Shown here: positions 32,487-40,657 of the stretch, piece by piece
Position numbering within the stretch: the stretch's first letter is position 1
Layout of the letters: each line of letters begins with the position of its first letter
Source of the DNA: Paenibacillus mangrovi
GTDB taxonomy: Bacteria > Bacillota > Bacilli > Paenibacillales > Paenibacillaceae
Direction: 5' to 3'
DNA length: 64,000 bases
Assembly: GCF_022898935.1 (NCBI RefSeq)
Contig: NZ_JALIRP010000011.1
Location: forward strand, 1 to 64,000
Notes under the pieces: model-generated
Database searches by the model: none
The model's input: only the letters and a program-made list of their open reading frames with translations
Told to the model about the DNA's origin: nothing
Program-made: the position numbers and the translations under genes

Positions 32487-32894
32487 ATGATAAAAACCGA
32501 GCAATTATCCCTAGCAAGACAGCTTGATATAGTCTTTAAAGAGCTTGAAGAAGAGCTGAACGACCTATCCTCAGGAACAGTGTTTGTGCAAATACGCAAT
32601 AATACGATTGGTAAATTCGGGATTCGTCATAATCCGCTGGAGGGTCGAAATGGGGAACTGCGTTCCGAAGATTCTGGACTTACTCCCGTGCAATATTCAT
32701 CCTTTCGGGTCATGGCGCTGGAAAGTTTAAAATATAAGCGGCACTGGACCCACGGCGAGATCAGTTACGAATTTGCTGTAAGGCAGGGGATGATCGTTGT
32801 CGATGCCATCCTAGAGTCGAATTATAATATGGCGAGTTTGATGATTCGCTACCCAAGACATACATACTCCGATCCACTTGCCGAAGTTTATTAA
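32487..32894 (+). CDS. Conserved hypothetical protein, 135 residues
   Basis: A soluble, acidic-to-neutral protein without membrane segments. ATG 32487 follows GAGGAGGAAGAG. The N-terminal part is helical (EQLSLARQLDIVFKELEEEL), followed by strands (GTVFVQIRNNTIGKFGIRHN) and a well-structured C-terminal part with RHWTHGEISYEFAVRQG. I do not recognise the family. Stand-alone gene between pepF and an SASP gene. Confidence 0.7.
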   Translation: MIKTEQLSLARQLDIVFKELEEELNDLSSGTVFVQIRNNTIGKFGIRHNPLEGRNGELRSEDSGLTPVQYSSFRVMALESLKYKRHWTHGEISYEFAVRQGMIVVDAILESNYNMASLMIRYPRHTYSDPLAEVY

Positions 32895-32996
32895 TTCAAA
32901 CGCACTTATTGTATTTTTAGAAACATAGGAACAACATACAATTTTGAACATGAAAAGCAGGATTAGCAGCATACAGAACATAATAAATGAAGCGCC

Positions 32997-33031
32997 AAAA
33001 AGGCAACCTTTTTTTCAAAAGGCTGCCTTTT
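32997..33031 (+). terminator. Terminator-like hairpin downstream of the 135-residue gene
   Basis: AAAAGGCA-CCTTT pairs with AAAGG-TGCCTTTT; T-run follows in plus orientation and an A-run precedes, so it may be bidirectional. Confidence 0.75.
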
Positions 33032-33124
33032 CTTACGGATTTTTAGCCCGTAATGATCCGCAGGTATGGCTCACGCCTTGCCGCAGATCGACACGATATC
33101 ACATTTACAAATGCCGAAAGCAGA

Positions 33125-33370
33125 TTATTGTTGACCACCGGAAAGCTGCTGTTCAGCCATTTGCACCAGACGTTTTGTAATATATCCTCCCAAAGAACCA
33201 GTCTCGCGGGAAGTCATATTTCCGTAGTATCCGTCTTGCGGAATTTGTACACCCAGCTCTTGAGCAGCTTCCATTTTCATTTGTTGAAGTGCGGCGGTTG
33301 CTTGAGGTACGACCAGGTTGTTGGAACCGCTACGTCCTTGGTTTTGACCTGCTTGACCTGCTTGACCCAT
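33125..33370 (-). CDS. Alpha/beta-type small acid-soluble spore protein
   Basis: 81 residues. Contains the SASP signatures KMEAAQELGV (GPR protease site region) and GYYGNMTSRETGSLGGYITKRLV (DNA-binding). It coats spore DNA and protects it from UV. The N-terminus has a short Gly/Gln repeat (MGQAGQAGQNQGR) absent from its sister at 36356. Strong GAAGGAGGTG ribosome site and a sigma-G promoter upstream. Confidence 0.95.
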   Translation of the reverse strand: MGQAGQAGQNQGRSGSNNLVVPQATAALQQMKMEAAQELGVQIPQDGYYGNMTSRETGSLGGYITKRLVQMAEQQLSGGQQ

Positions 33371-33400
33371 GATTGTCACCTCCTTCGAACTTGTTGAAGT

Positions 33401-33431
33401 TATTATGGTTATAAAGATTTGAAAACATACA
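33401..33431 (-). promoter_or_regulatory. Sigma-G promoter of the SASP gene
   Basis: On the minus strand TGTATG, 18-nt spacer, CATAATA; close to the forespore sigma-G consensus (gHATR-N18-CATnnTA). Confidence 0.65.
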
Positions 33432-33473
33432 GCAGAGGATAACAAAAATCTTGGGAATATTTATGAAAAAGAA

Positions 33474-33514
33474 AATAAGGCGTCCTCCCGACATCATCGG
33501 AAGGCCGCCTTATT
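33474..33514 (-). terminator. Terminator after the aldose epimerase gene
   Basis: AAATAAGGCG pairs with CGCCTTATT, with inner CCT/AGG and CCGA/CGG pairs; lies downstream of the minus-strand epimerase gene. Confidence 0.75.
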
Positions 33515-33526
33515 CTTATCGTTATT

Positions 33527-34504
33527 TTAGGATTCGATAGGGTATACCATATTTAATTGCAAATCCATTTCAATGGACTCCTTGGGCTCGAGTCGGATGA
33601 GTCCGGTGACTTCAGGACCGAAGGAGAGATTGGGGGCATTTGGGAGCCAGGTATAAGGTTCAATGCATAGAAACTCATTGGCATCACCTTTGGTATATAG
33701 CACCCAATGCTTATAGTACTTGGGATCTGCTGAATATTTGATTCCATAGCCATCGCTGCGCAGCAGGGTAGCCTCTACAGGCTGGCCTTTTCCGATCCGG
33801 AACTGTGTGTCGAAATTCGATCCTTGTATATTCATCCCATCGTTAAGCTGCTCCAGGGGACCGAGAGGCAATACATCACCTGTGGTGAGCAAATCCTGAT
33901 CGAGACCGTAAATCGCATCTACAGGCAGATGAAGGGTCCATTCACCGGGTTGTCCGTCGAGCAGGAACCAGGTATGGAAACCAATACCAAAAGGAACCGG
34001 ATAATCGCCTAAATGAGTAACTTTTAAATGTTGGGTCAAACGGTCACCCTGCAGCCGCATGGTCATTTCAAGCTTTAAGGGAGCCGGAAACTGTTCCATC
34101 CAGTGAGGATCGTCCGCGGTCAGAAATTCGGTTGTGACAGCACAGCCGTCTTCATCTTCTTCAATATCGCTGACTCTCCAAGGCTGGGTACGGTGCAGCC
34201 CGTGGATATGGTTGTCACCTGCGGTATTGCGGTCGAATTGGTATTCGCGGCCTTCAAATTCAAAATGGCCTCCACGAATTCTGCCAGGTGGAATGAGCAT
34301 CGGCATACCGAAATGATAGGGTTTTTGCATATAAAATGCCAAATCATTTTCATCGGGTCTTCGGATGACTTGTCTGTTCTGGATGTTGTCCCAGATGGAA
34401 ATCACATTGTTCCCCAGCCACGGCAGCAGCGTGACTTCAAGCTCGCGACTATGAAGAATGTACGTGTCGTAACCATTCCATTGCCCTTTGGTCACTTGTT
34501 TCAT
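33527..34504 (-). CDS. Aldose 1-epimerase family protein
   Basis: 325 residues of the galactose-mutarotase superfamily. The conserved catalytic His appears in NTAGDNHIHGLHRTQPW and GIGFHTWFLL; the catalytic Glu candidate is in FLCIEPYTWLPNAPN, a characteristic C-terminal segment. It interconverts alpha and beta anomers of a hexose or hexose phosphate. No sugar operon is adjacent, so the substrate is open. ATG preceded by AAAGGAGCAT. Confidence 0.87.
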   Translation of the reverse strand: MKQVTKGQWNGYDTYILHSRELEVTLLPWLGNNVISIWDNIQNRQVIRRPDENDLAFYMQKPYHFGMPMLIPPGRIRGGHFEFEGREYQFDRNTAGDNHIHGLHRTQPWRVSDIEEDEDGCAVTTEFLTADDPHWMEQFPAPLKLEMTMRLQGDRLTQHLKVTHLGDYPVPFGIGFHTWFLLDGQPGEWTLHLPVDAIYGLDQDLLTTGDVLPLGPLEQLNDGMNIQGSNFDTQFRIGKGQPVEATLLRSDGYGIKYSADPKYYKHWVLYTKGDANEFLCIEPYTWLPNAPNLSFGPEVTGLIRLEPKESIEMDLQLNMVYPIES

Positions 34505-34693
34505 ATCGATGCTCCTTTTCGTACTTATAATTCAGATCGTTACATTAATACTGCTTTAACGTTATCATAACAGATTTTACGGTTGTAGGTAAAAAAATCA
34601 CTTTCGACATTATTCGCAACAGCCAAAAACTGCTTTTATGAATATCTGCCCGGTTCTGCTCAAAAGATAATTTTGCAATTCCTGAAAAGGGGT

Positions 34694-34723
34694 TTGACAA
34701 TTTGGCAACATCAGCTATATCAT
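34694..34723 (+). promoter_or_regulatory. Promoter of the trpS leader
   Basis: TTGACA (34694-34699), 18-nt spacer, TATCAT (34718-34723). Confidence 0.65.
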
Positions 34724-34729
34724 AGGCAG

Positions 34730-35036
34730 TGAATAAAGGCTTTTCAATGATTATGTAAACGCGATGACAGGGACAAGTAAGCAAAGACGGCATAACCTTC
34801 AGAAAGCCGGTGGTTGATGTGAACCGGTGGGGCCGATTTTGCCGAATGGACCCTTGAGTGCCGAGTTGAACGGAAGAGGCTTCTTCCCGCGTAGACCGGC
34901 CGGACCATTCCACGTTAAGGAATAGAAGGTTGTTTCGGACCTTTGGATGGCATCTGTTCATGTGATGCTTTACAGCCGGACAGCAAATAAGGGTGGCACC
35001 ACGGTCTCACGTCCCTTGCGGGCGTGGGGCCTTTTT
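34730..35036 (+). promoter_or_regulatory. T-box riboswitch leader of trpS
   Basis: The antiterminator core AAGGGTGGCACCACGG is at 34989-35004 and overlaps the terminator at 35003-35036. Upstream, AGAAAGCCGGTGGTTGATG and GAATGGACCC have the usual Stem I layout; UGG at 34847-34849 within GAATGGACC is the probable specifier, matching tRNA-Trp. Uncharged tRNA-Trp should stabilise the antiterminator and let trpS be transcribed. Confidence 0.9.
35003..35036 (+). terminator. Regulated terminator of the trpS T-box
   Basis: GGTCTCACGTCCC pairs with GGGCGTGGGGCC, then TTTTT. Confidence 0.88.
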
Positions 35037-35064
35037 GTATATTCAATTTAATGGAGGGATTTTC

Positions 35065-36051
35065 ATGAAAACCGTTCTTTCTGGAATTCAACCAAGCGGC
35101 AAGCTGACGCTGGGAAATTATATTGGAGCCATGAAAAATTTTGTGAAGCTGCAAAATGACTACACCTGCAACTTCATGGTCGTTGATCTGCATGCGATCA
35201 CGGTGGCGCAGGAGCCGAAGGCTCTTAGGGAACAGTCTGAAGCGGTAGCAGCTTTGTTCATCGCAGCCGGTATCGATCCCGATAAAGCCAATGTCTACAT
35301 GCAGTCTCATGTACCGCCTCATGCGGAGCTCGGCTGGATTATGACGACCCTGACTTCGATGGGCGAGCTTGAACGGATGACCCAGTTCAAAGACAAAGCG
35401 GCAGGAAAAGAATCTGTTGGCGCCGGTTTGTTTGTATATCCTTCACTGATGGCGGCAGACATTCTGGTGTACAATGCGGACCTCGTGCCGGTTGGCGAAG
35501 ACCAGAAGCAGCACCTGGAGCTTGCCCGTGATTTGGCTGGACGCTTCAACCACCGCTTCGGCGATTATTTTACGATTCCGGAGCCGTATATTCCTGAAGT
35601 GGGCGCACGGATTATGTCGCTAGACGACGCGTCGAAAAAAATGAGCAAAAGCAATCCGAACCCAGGCAGTTATATCGCTTTGCTCGACACACCGGACGAA
35701 ATTCGCAAGAAAATCAGCCGGTCTACGACCGACTCTGGTAAAGAGGTACGCTATGACCCTGCCGAAAAACCTGAAATTAGTAATCTCATGAGCATTTACT
35801 CGGAGTGCTCCGGCATGTCTATGGCAGAAGTTCAAAATAAATATGAAGGCCAAATGTACGGCGGCTTCAAAAAGGATTTAGCCGAGGTTGTTGTCAGCGT
35901 GCTGGAACCTCTGCAAAAAAGATATTATGAAATCCGGGAATCCGGACAGTTGTACGATATTCTTGAAAAAGGCGCAGGCAAAGCAATGGAAACCGCATCG
36001 CGTACGCTGTCAGACGTGAAGGAACGGATGGGCTTCCTGCTGCCTAGATGA
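35065..36051 (+). CDS. trpS: Tryptophanyl-tRNA synthetase
   Basis: 328 residues, class Ic synthetase. The start MKTVLSGIQPSGKLTLGNYIGA carries the HIGH-like motif as SGKLTLGN; the KMSKS loop is KKMSKSNPN (about residues 192-200). GDYFTIPEPYI and the DVKERMGF end are typical. ATG 35065 follows ATGGAGGGA. Controlled by the T-box. Its stop codon directly abuts the stop of the convergent gene. Confidence 0.97.
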   Translation: MKTVLSGIQPSGKLTLGNYIGAMKNFVKLQNDYTCNFMVVDLHAITVAQEPKALREQSEAVAALFIAAGIDPDKANVYMQSHVPPHAELGWIMTTLTSMGELERMTQFKDKAAGKESVGAGLFVYPSLMAADILVYNADLVPVGEDQKQHLELARDLAGRFNHRFGDYFTIPEPYIPEVGARIMSLDDASKKMSKSNPNPGSYIALLDTPDEIRKKISRSTTDSGKEVRYDPAEKPEISNLMSIYSECSGMSMAEVQNKYEGQMYGGFKKDLAEVVVSVLEPLQKRYYEIRESGQLYDILEKGAGKAMETASRTLSDVKERMGFLLPR

Positions 36052-36237
36052 TTACTCGGCTTCGGGACCGTTCAAACGGTTCTTCTTGGCCTTGATGACG
36101 AATCCCCAGCCGATATTGCAAATGGCGATTACTCCTAGAAAAACTGCAAGCCAGCCGTTATAGCTTATGGAGATAGCGGCGGCTCCTAGCAGGAAAATAG
36201 ATGAGCATGCGAACCAGAGGGACAAACCTTTACTCAT
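36052..36237 (-). CDS. Small two-helix membrane protein (DUF5325/YlaF-like)
   Basis: 61 residues: two membrane helices (about 6-25 and 28-48) with a basic cytoplasmic end (KAKKNRLNGPEAE). The length and pattern resemble the YlaF/DUF5325 family of Bacillales, without certainty. AGGTTTTTTAC-type ribosome region. No base separates its stop from that of trpS. Confidence 0.65.
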   Translation of the reverse strand: MSKGLSLWFACSSIFLLGAAAISISYNGWLAVFLGVIAICNIGWGFVIKAKKNRLNGPEAE

Positions 36238-36273
36238 TGTAAAAAACCTCCAGACAAAATATGAATTCTTTTC

Positions 36274-36303
36274 TGTATAACTCTCAGTAGACGAGCCATA
36301 CTA
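36274..36303 (+). promoter_or_regulatory. Sigma-G promoter of the second SASP gene
   Basis: TGTATA (36274-36279), 17-nt spacer, CATACTA (36297-36303), a near-perfect forespore promoter 53 bases before the start codon. Confidence 0.75.
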
Positions 36304-36355
36304 AGCTTGCAAGCTTGTAACTCACACACACGCAGAATTGAAGGGAGATCTGATT

Positions 36356-36568
36356 ATGGCTCAATCTCGTTCTAACAATCTGGTAGTACCTCAAGCAAGA
36401 ACGGCTTTGCAGCAAATGAAAATGGAAGCTGCTCAAGAACTGGGGATTCAAATTCCTCAGGACGGATATTACGGCAATATGACTTCCCGTGAAACTGGTT
36501 CCCTCGGAGGATATATTACCAAGCGCCTTGTCCAAATGGCTGAACAATCCATGTCCGGCCGTCAATAA
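36356..36568 (+). CDS. Alpha/beta-type small acid-soluble spore protein
   Basis: 70 residues, almost identical to the SASP at 33125 over SNNLVVPQA, QQMKMEAAQELG and GYYGNMTSRETGSLGGYITK, but without the Gly/Gln N-terminal repeat. DNA-coating spore-core protein. ATG 36356 has GAAGGGAGA upstream. Monocistronic with own terminator. Confidence 0.95.
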   Translation: MAQSRSNNLVVPQARTALQQMKMEAAQELGIQIPQDGYYGNMTSRETGSLGGYITKRLVQMAEQSMSGRQ

Positions 36569-36582
36569 TCTGATTAATCACC

Positions 36583-36614
36583 AGCCCGGAGCGTATGAAG
36601 CGCTTCGGGCTTTT
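36583..36614 (+). terminator. Terminator after the second SASP gene
   Basis: AGCCCG-AGCG pairs with CGCT-CGGGCT, then TTTT. Confidence 0.85.
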
Positions 36615-36699
36615 CTGTGCGCGCTTCCAAGATGGACTCTCTAGGGTGATTCTCTCCCACCAGCCATTATTCGTCAAGTTTGAATTGGATGGAGGGAAT

Positions 36700-36732
36700 G
36701 GAAAAGGCTGCTTCCTCAGAGGAAACAGCCTC
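36700..36732 (-). terminator. Terminator after the YfhP-like gene
   Basis: AGGCTG-TTCCTC pairs with GAGGAA-CAGCCT; reading leftward it ends in CCTTTTCC. Confidence 0.7.
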
Positions 36733-36752
36733 ATTTAATAAGAAGGCTTTTA

Positions 36753-37736
36753 TCAGCCTGAATTGATGGACAGCCTTTTATCCATTTTCTTCTCACTTAG
36801 CCATCCGACGTAGGTGTTGATCGGTTGGAATTGTTTATCCATGACGAGTACAGCTACAAACGGGTATTGCTTCCGGTGGCGGTAACGGACATCGGCCCAG
36901 CGGACAATGTACCCCCAAGGGAGATTCTCCACTTCCGCAACGGCAAAAGACGTGAAATAAAGGAACGCCTGCACATCCGGATGCTGCTTAGAATGCTCTA
37001 TAGCCGGGTGCTGCTCGGTAACCGCATGCTTGCGCCATTCCAGCCCGTTTCCGTTCAGAACACCGATTTCATAGCTTCCGTCAGTCAGAGCTTTCACCAC
37101 ATGCCATTTATGAAAGGTGACCGTCGGAATGACATAGTAGCGTTCACCCTCCTTACGGGTGGAATCCAGCCGTTTGACCTCAGCTGTTCTAAGTGAATGA
37201 ACAACGGTCCGCCAGACATAATAGATTGCCGTCAGAATGTACAAGCCCGTAAATAACGGGGCGGGATGAACTGCACCGGTGCTCCAGAGCAGGATGGCAA
37301 CGGCATGCGTTGAAAAAATAAACGGATCGAAAATATGAATGATATTCCAGGAGATCCACCGCTCTGAAAATGGCCGAGCAGCCTGGGTTCCATACGTATT
37401 GAACAAATCGCTGAATACATGAACGCACACGGCAACTCCGGTCCATAGAACGATGTGTCCGGCAGGCACCGTCCTAAACAGCAGTGACAGAATGCTGCTG
37501 ATCAGCGCGGTCCAAATAACGAGAAAGGGAAGAGAATGCGTGATTCCCCGGTGATTTTTTACGTACAGGGCATTGCTTTTGATGCGCAAAACCCCATCGA
37601 AATCAGGGGCCTGAGAACCGATGACCGTACCCAGAAGTACAGCGGTTGCAAGCGCGGGGCTTGCGGCTACCGCTGGATCAACGTAGGCAAGACCAGCCAA
37701 ACTGAGTCCCATCACAAAATGCGTGGCTGTATCCAT
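36753..37736 (-). CDS. YfhP/YdjM-like membrane-bound metal-dependent hydrolase
   Basis: 327 residues. The N-terminal half has about five membrane helices with the metal-binding pattern of the YdjM/DUF457 family: MDTATHFVMG, GSQAPDFDGVLR and NHRGITHSLPFL, plus HVFSDLFNTYGTQAARPF. The C-terminal half (about 190-327) is a soluble domain. Homologues include Bacillus YfhP; function unproven. ATG 37736 has AAGGAG 8 bases upstream. Confidence 0.8.
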   Translation of the reverse strand: MDTATHFVMGLSLAGLAYVDPAVAASPALATAVLLGTVIGSQAPDFDGVLRIKSNALYVKNHRGITHSLPFLVIWTALISSILSLLFRTVPAGHIVLWTGVAVCVHVFSDLFNTYGTQAARPFSERWISWNIIHIFDPFIFSTHAVAILLWSTGAVHPAPLFTGLYILTAIYYVWRTVVHSLRTAEVKRLDSTRKEGERYYVIPTVTFHKWHVVKALTDGSYEIGVLNGNGLEWRKHAVTEQHPAIEHSKQHPDVQAFLYFTSFAVAEVENLPWGYIVRWADVRYRHRKQYPFVAVLVMDKQFQPINTYVGWLSEKKMDKRLSINSG

Positions 37737-37950
37737 TACCATGTCTCCTTCATGTTGTTCTTATTATTATTGTAACAAATCCTGAAATACAATTCTTGCG
37801 GCCATGTGCGGATCATGTGAGAATTTTGCAAATCCTGCTGTTTCGCTTCCTTATAATAGTTACTACCCACTTTTGGATGAATATATAAGGAAATGACCAT
37901 ACTTAATTGTGTCACCATATTGTCAAATTGGTGAATGATTTTGGAGATGA

Positions 37951-37980
37951 TTGTCAAACACTTTTAACTTTTGATATGAT
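37951..37980 (+). promoter_or_regulatory. Promoter of ctaB
   Basis: TTGTCA (37951-37956), 18-nt spacer, extended -10 TGATATGAT (37972-37980). The remaining 300-base gap holds only the TCACCA-N12-TGGTGA repeat at 37914-37937, a possible operator. Confidence 0.6.
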
Positions 37981-38040
37981 AAACTTTATAGCGGGGATAT
38001 CTTTCCTCCATCATGACAGAATAAGGAGGATTCTCAAGGC

Positions 38041-38976
38041 GTGGACAATCATTTAAGTTACCAGGCTCCTTCGGATTCCGCAACGCTTTCCATCAAGCAA
38101 ACGCCCCCGGATTCATCGGCAACGTGGAGAGATTTCATTACACTTACGAAACCCGGGATTATCCGTTCTAATTTAATTGCTGTTTTTGCAGGATATTGGG
38201 TCGCGTCCCAGTGGGACATTCAGTTTGGTAAAATGATTTTGACCCTTCTTGGAACTGTGCTTGTCATGGCTTCTGCCTGTGTATATAACAATTATTTTGA
38301 TCGTGAACTCGATACAAAGATGGAGCGTACGCGCAATCGTACCCTTCCAACAGGGCGACTGAAGCCCTCAGTAGTACTCTGGTATGCCTTTATACTTGGT
38401 GCACTAGGACTGGCTGATCTGTTTATTTTCTCAGGGGTTCTGGCCGGCATTTTCGGAATGGTGGGAATGTTCGTTTATGCGGTCGTGTACACTATGTGGC
38501 TGAAACGCTCTTCGACTTGGAGCACATCGGTGGGTGCCATCTCCGGAGCAATGCCTCCAGTCATCGGGTATGTGGCGGTAACGCATACGGTCGATTTCGG
38601 AGCTGTACTGCTCTTCGCACTGCTGTTTTTGTGGCAGCCGCCGCATTTCTGGGCACTTGGCATCCGCCGTGTGGAAGAATACAGAGCAGCAGGATATCCG
38701 CTTCTACCTGTTGTAAAAGGAATTAAACGCACCAAAATTCAGATTATTCCGTATCTGGTGCTACTGGTTCCAATTCCATATTTGATGTATGCGTACGGAT
38801 ATACCGGTATTTACTTTATGATCATAGGAACATTGCTGTCGCTGATATGGCTGTTCCTCGGTATTAAGGGCCTCACTGCAAAAGATGACGAAGCATGGGC
38901 GAAAAAGCTGTTTATCTTCTCGATTAACTATTTGACCCTAAGCCTCATCGTGATGATCCTGAACACCGTGCATTAA
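38041..38976 (+). CDS. ctaB: Protoheme IX farnesyltransferase (heme O synthase)
   Basis: 311 residues from GTG (AAGGAGG 11 bases upstream). UbiA-family prenyltransferase with eight to nine membrane helices. Substrate motif 1 is NNYFDRELDTKMERTRNR and motif 2 YTMWLKRSSTWSTSVGAISGAMPP. It transfers farnesyl to heme B to make heme O for haem-copper oxidases. The Sco gene follows after a terminator, so oxidase maturation genes cluster here. Confidence 0.95.
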   Translation: MDNHLSYQAPSDSATLSIKQTPPDSSATWRDFITLTKPGIIRSNLIAVFAGYWVASQWDIQFGKMILTLLGTVLVMASACVYNNYFDRELDTKMERTRNRTLPTGRLKPSVVLWYAFILGALGLADLFIFSGVLAGIFGMVGMFVYAVVYTMWLKRSSTWSTSVGAISGAMPPVIGYVAVTHTVDFGAVLLFALLFLWQPPHFWALGIRRVEEYRAAGYPLLPVVKGIKRTKIQIIPYLVLLVPIPYLMYAYGYTGIYFMIIGTLLSLIWLFLGIKGLTAKDDEAWAKKLFIFSINYLTLSLIVMILNTVH

Positions 38977-38990
38977 AATATATAACGGAC

Positions 38991-39017
38991 AAATCCCATG
39001 GATGCATGGGATTTTTT
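38991..39017 (+). terminator. Terminator after ctaB
   Basis: AAATCCCATG-GAT-GCATGGGATTT then TTT. Confidence 0.85.
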
Positions 39018-39125
39018 CTAGAAATCAGGTAGAAGTTCTTGAACTTCTACCTGATCTTACATAACGGTTATTTTGAAGCTGAGCCACCCGGCTCATATCA
39101 TGGGGAGAGAGGAAGCGTTAACCGA

Positions 39126-39737
39126 ATGTTGAAACGTTATAAATGGACATGGATTTTGCTAGCTGTCATTATCATTATGGCTGGCTACCTGATCTACACC
39201 AGCACAGGGTTTGGCAAATCCAAGCTGCCGGTTCTGGGACAAGTTGAGGACTTTTCCTTGGAAAATGTAGATGGCAAGACTGTAACGCTAGATGATACGA
39301 AGGGGAAAGTAAGGCTCTTTTATTTCTTTTATACAAGCTGCCCGGATGTATGTCCCGTAACGACATTCTTGCTCTCTCAGACGCAGAAGCAGCTCATTAA
39401 GGACGGTGTCTTCCCTAAAGATGTTGAATTTGTCTCTATATCTTTTGACCCGAAGGTAGACACCAAGGAAAAGATTAAAGCATTTGCAGATAAATTTTAC
39501 GTGGATTATAACGGATGGTATTTCTTGAGAGGTGATGACCAGAAAATCAAAGATATCGCCGAGAAGTCGTTTAAAATCGGCATTATGGGCGATAACAAGG
39601 ATAATTTTGCCCACTCCAATGTCATTGCTTTGGTTGACCGTGACAACAACGTACGCAAGCTGTATAACGCGAACGACACGGATAATGTCACCGCAGAATC
39701 GCTCGCCAAGGATGTTGAAGATCTGGCAAAAGAATAA
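39126..39737 (+). CDS. SCO1/SenC family copper chaperone
   Basis: 203 residues with one N-terminal membrane anchor (about 8-24) and an extracytoplasmic thioredoxin fold. Copper ligands are the CPDVC motif (Cys72, Cys76) and the His in NFAHSNVIAL. It delivers copper to the CuA site of cytochrome c oxidase. ATG 39126 has AGAGAGGAAG about 10 bases upstream. Confidence 0.92.
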   Translation: MLKRYKWTWILLAVIIIMAGYLIYTSTGFGKSKLPVLGQVEDFSLENVDGKTVTLDDTKGKVRLFYFFYTSCPDVCPVTTFLLSQTQKQLIKDGVFPKDVEFVSISFDPKVDTKEKIKAFADKFYVDYNGWYFLRGDDQKIKDIAEKSFKIGIMGDNKDNFAHSNVIALVDRDNNVRKLYNANDTDNVTAESLAKDVEDLAKE

Positions 39738-39751
39738 GCTGACAGGCATTC

Positions 39752-39799
39752 ATAAGCGCCGCTTGAATTACCACACAGGTAAATCAGCGGCGCTTTTTA
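39752..39799 (+). terminator. Terminator after the sco gene
   Basis: AAGCGCCGCT pairs with AGCGGCGCTT, then TTTA. Confidence 0.8.
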
Positions 39800-39856
39800 A
39801 GGATAAAGAGGGGGATCTGGATAAATTGAACTAAAGAATAATTACCTGTTTAAATT

Positions 39857-40201
39857 TTAGTTCAAATTATCTGGATAAATGATGTATTCCTCCAGACCGG
39901 CCTTCTCGAGCTGGGCCACCAGATATTCGTCGGGTGTACCTTCGACACCGGGATAGCCGCGCCGGGTATAGATATGTTCTGCGTCGGGAAAGGCATCGCG
40001 GAGAACACCGCGAATTTTTTTGCCGGAGCTATCATTATCCATAAACAAATACACCTCTTCGTCTCCGATCTCCTTGCGAAGGGACTCCAGCTTGTTGGAG
40101 CCCAGTGTGCCGAATGTGCACAAAATGCGAATTTCCTCTTGTAGCAGCCTGCGGAGCTTACTACGGTCATTTTTCCCCTCAACGACAATAAATATAGACA
40201 T
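39857..40201 (-). CDS. Toprim domain protein (YusF-like)
   Basis: 114 residues forming a lone Toprim domain: acidic motif IVVEGKNDRSKL (Glu) and FMDNDSSGKKIRG (Asp-x-Asp). Toprim domains bind Mg and act in primases, topoisomerases and RNase M5. This stand-alone type resembles YusF of Bacillus. ATG 40201 follows GAGGTGAG. Function not known. Confidence 0.82.
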   Translation of the reverse strand: MSIFIVVEGKNDRSKLRRLLQEEIRILCTFGTLGSNKLESLRKEIGDEEVYLFMDNDSSGKKIRGVLRDAFPDAEHIYTRRGYPGVEGTPDEYLVAQLEKAGLEEYIIYPDNLN

Positions 40202-40322
40202 GATAGTCTCACCTCGGGCACAGGAGCTGACAACACTCCTATCGAAATTCCCCGGGAAATGTTGAAAATACAATTGCAGCCCGGTTCTCCCTTAGTGTAG
40301 CTCTTTTCTTATCTGTCATGCA

Positions 40323-40362
40323 AAAAACAAGACGATCTGTCCTGTGGATAGGGCAGATCGTC
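40323..40362 (-). terminator. Terminator after the YjcZ-type gene
   Basis: GACGATCTGTCC (40331-40342) pairs with GGGCAGATCGTC (40351-40362); on the minus strand followed by TTGTTTTTT. Confidence 0.8.
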
Positions 40363-40382
40363 CTTTTCAGGTCGAAATTAAC

Positions 40383-40538
40383 TTAGCAGCACCAGAAGGC
40401 ACGCAGAATAATTACCAGTAAGATGAAGAGCACCAGAACTGTTCCGATATTGCTGTGGTGGTGGCATCCACCATAGACTGGTGAAACAACTGGAGCTACA
40501 TTGGCTACTGGAGCTACATGAGGACCGCAATGACTCAT
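40383..40538 (-). CDS. YjcZ-type sporulation miniprotein
   Basis: 51 residues: Pro/Val-rich start (MSHCGPHVAPVANVAPVVSP), a Cys-His-His-His motif (GGCHHHSN), then one membrane helix (IGTVLVLFILLVIILRAFW) ending CC. The His-Cys stretch could bind a metal. Short Tyr/Gly/Cys plus C-terminal helix proteins of this type are sporulation products in Bacillales. GGGGTGA precedes ATG 40538. A CATAGGATA element upstream (40580-40588, minus strand) matches the sigma-K -10 pattern. Confidence 0.75.
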   Translation of the reverse strand: MSHCGPHVAPVANVAPVVSPVYGGCHHHSNIGTVLVLFILLVIILRAFWCC

Positions 40539-40657
40539 TCCTAATCACCCCGCTATATTTGATGTCGCTTAACACAATGTATCCTATGTGGGTGGAAGGC
40601 ATATGTTTTGTGCAGTGGCCCATTTAGGTGGATTTGGGTATTTACCTACGTTAGAGG

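Noticed and set aside
32941..33180. 78- and 114-codon plus-strand frames opposite the SASP gene
   Set aside because: They start in a terminator hairpin or lie antisense to the SASP gene, which has a sigma-G promoter and strong ribosome site.
34993..35064. Extended start of trpS
   Set aside because: The extension lies inside the T-box terminator; the ATG at 35065 has GGAGGG and matches family length.
37232..37446. Minus-strand frames inside the YfhP-like gene
   Set aside because: Out-of-frame shadows of the membrane protein gene.
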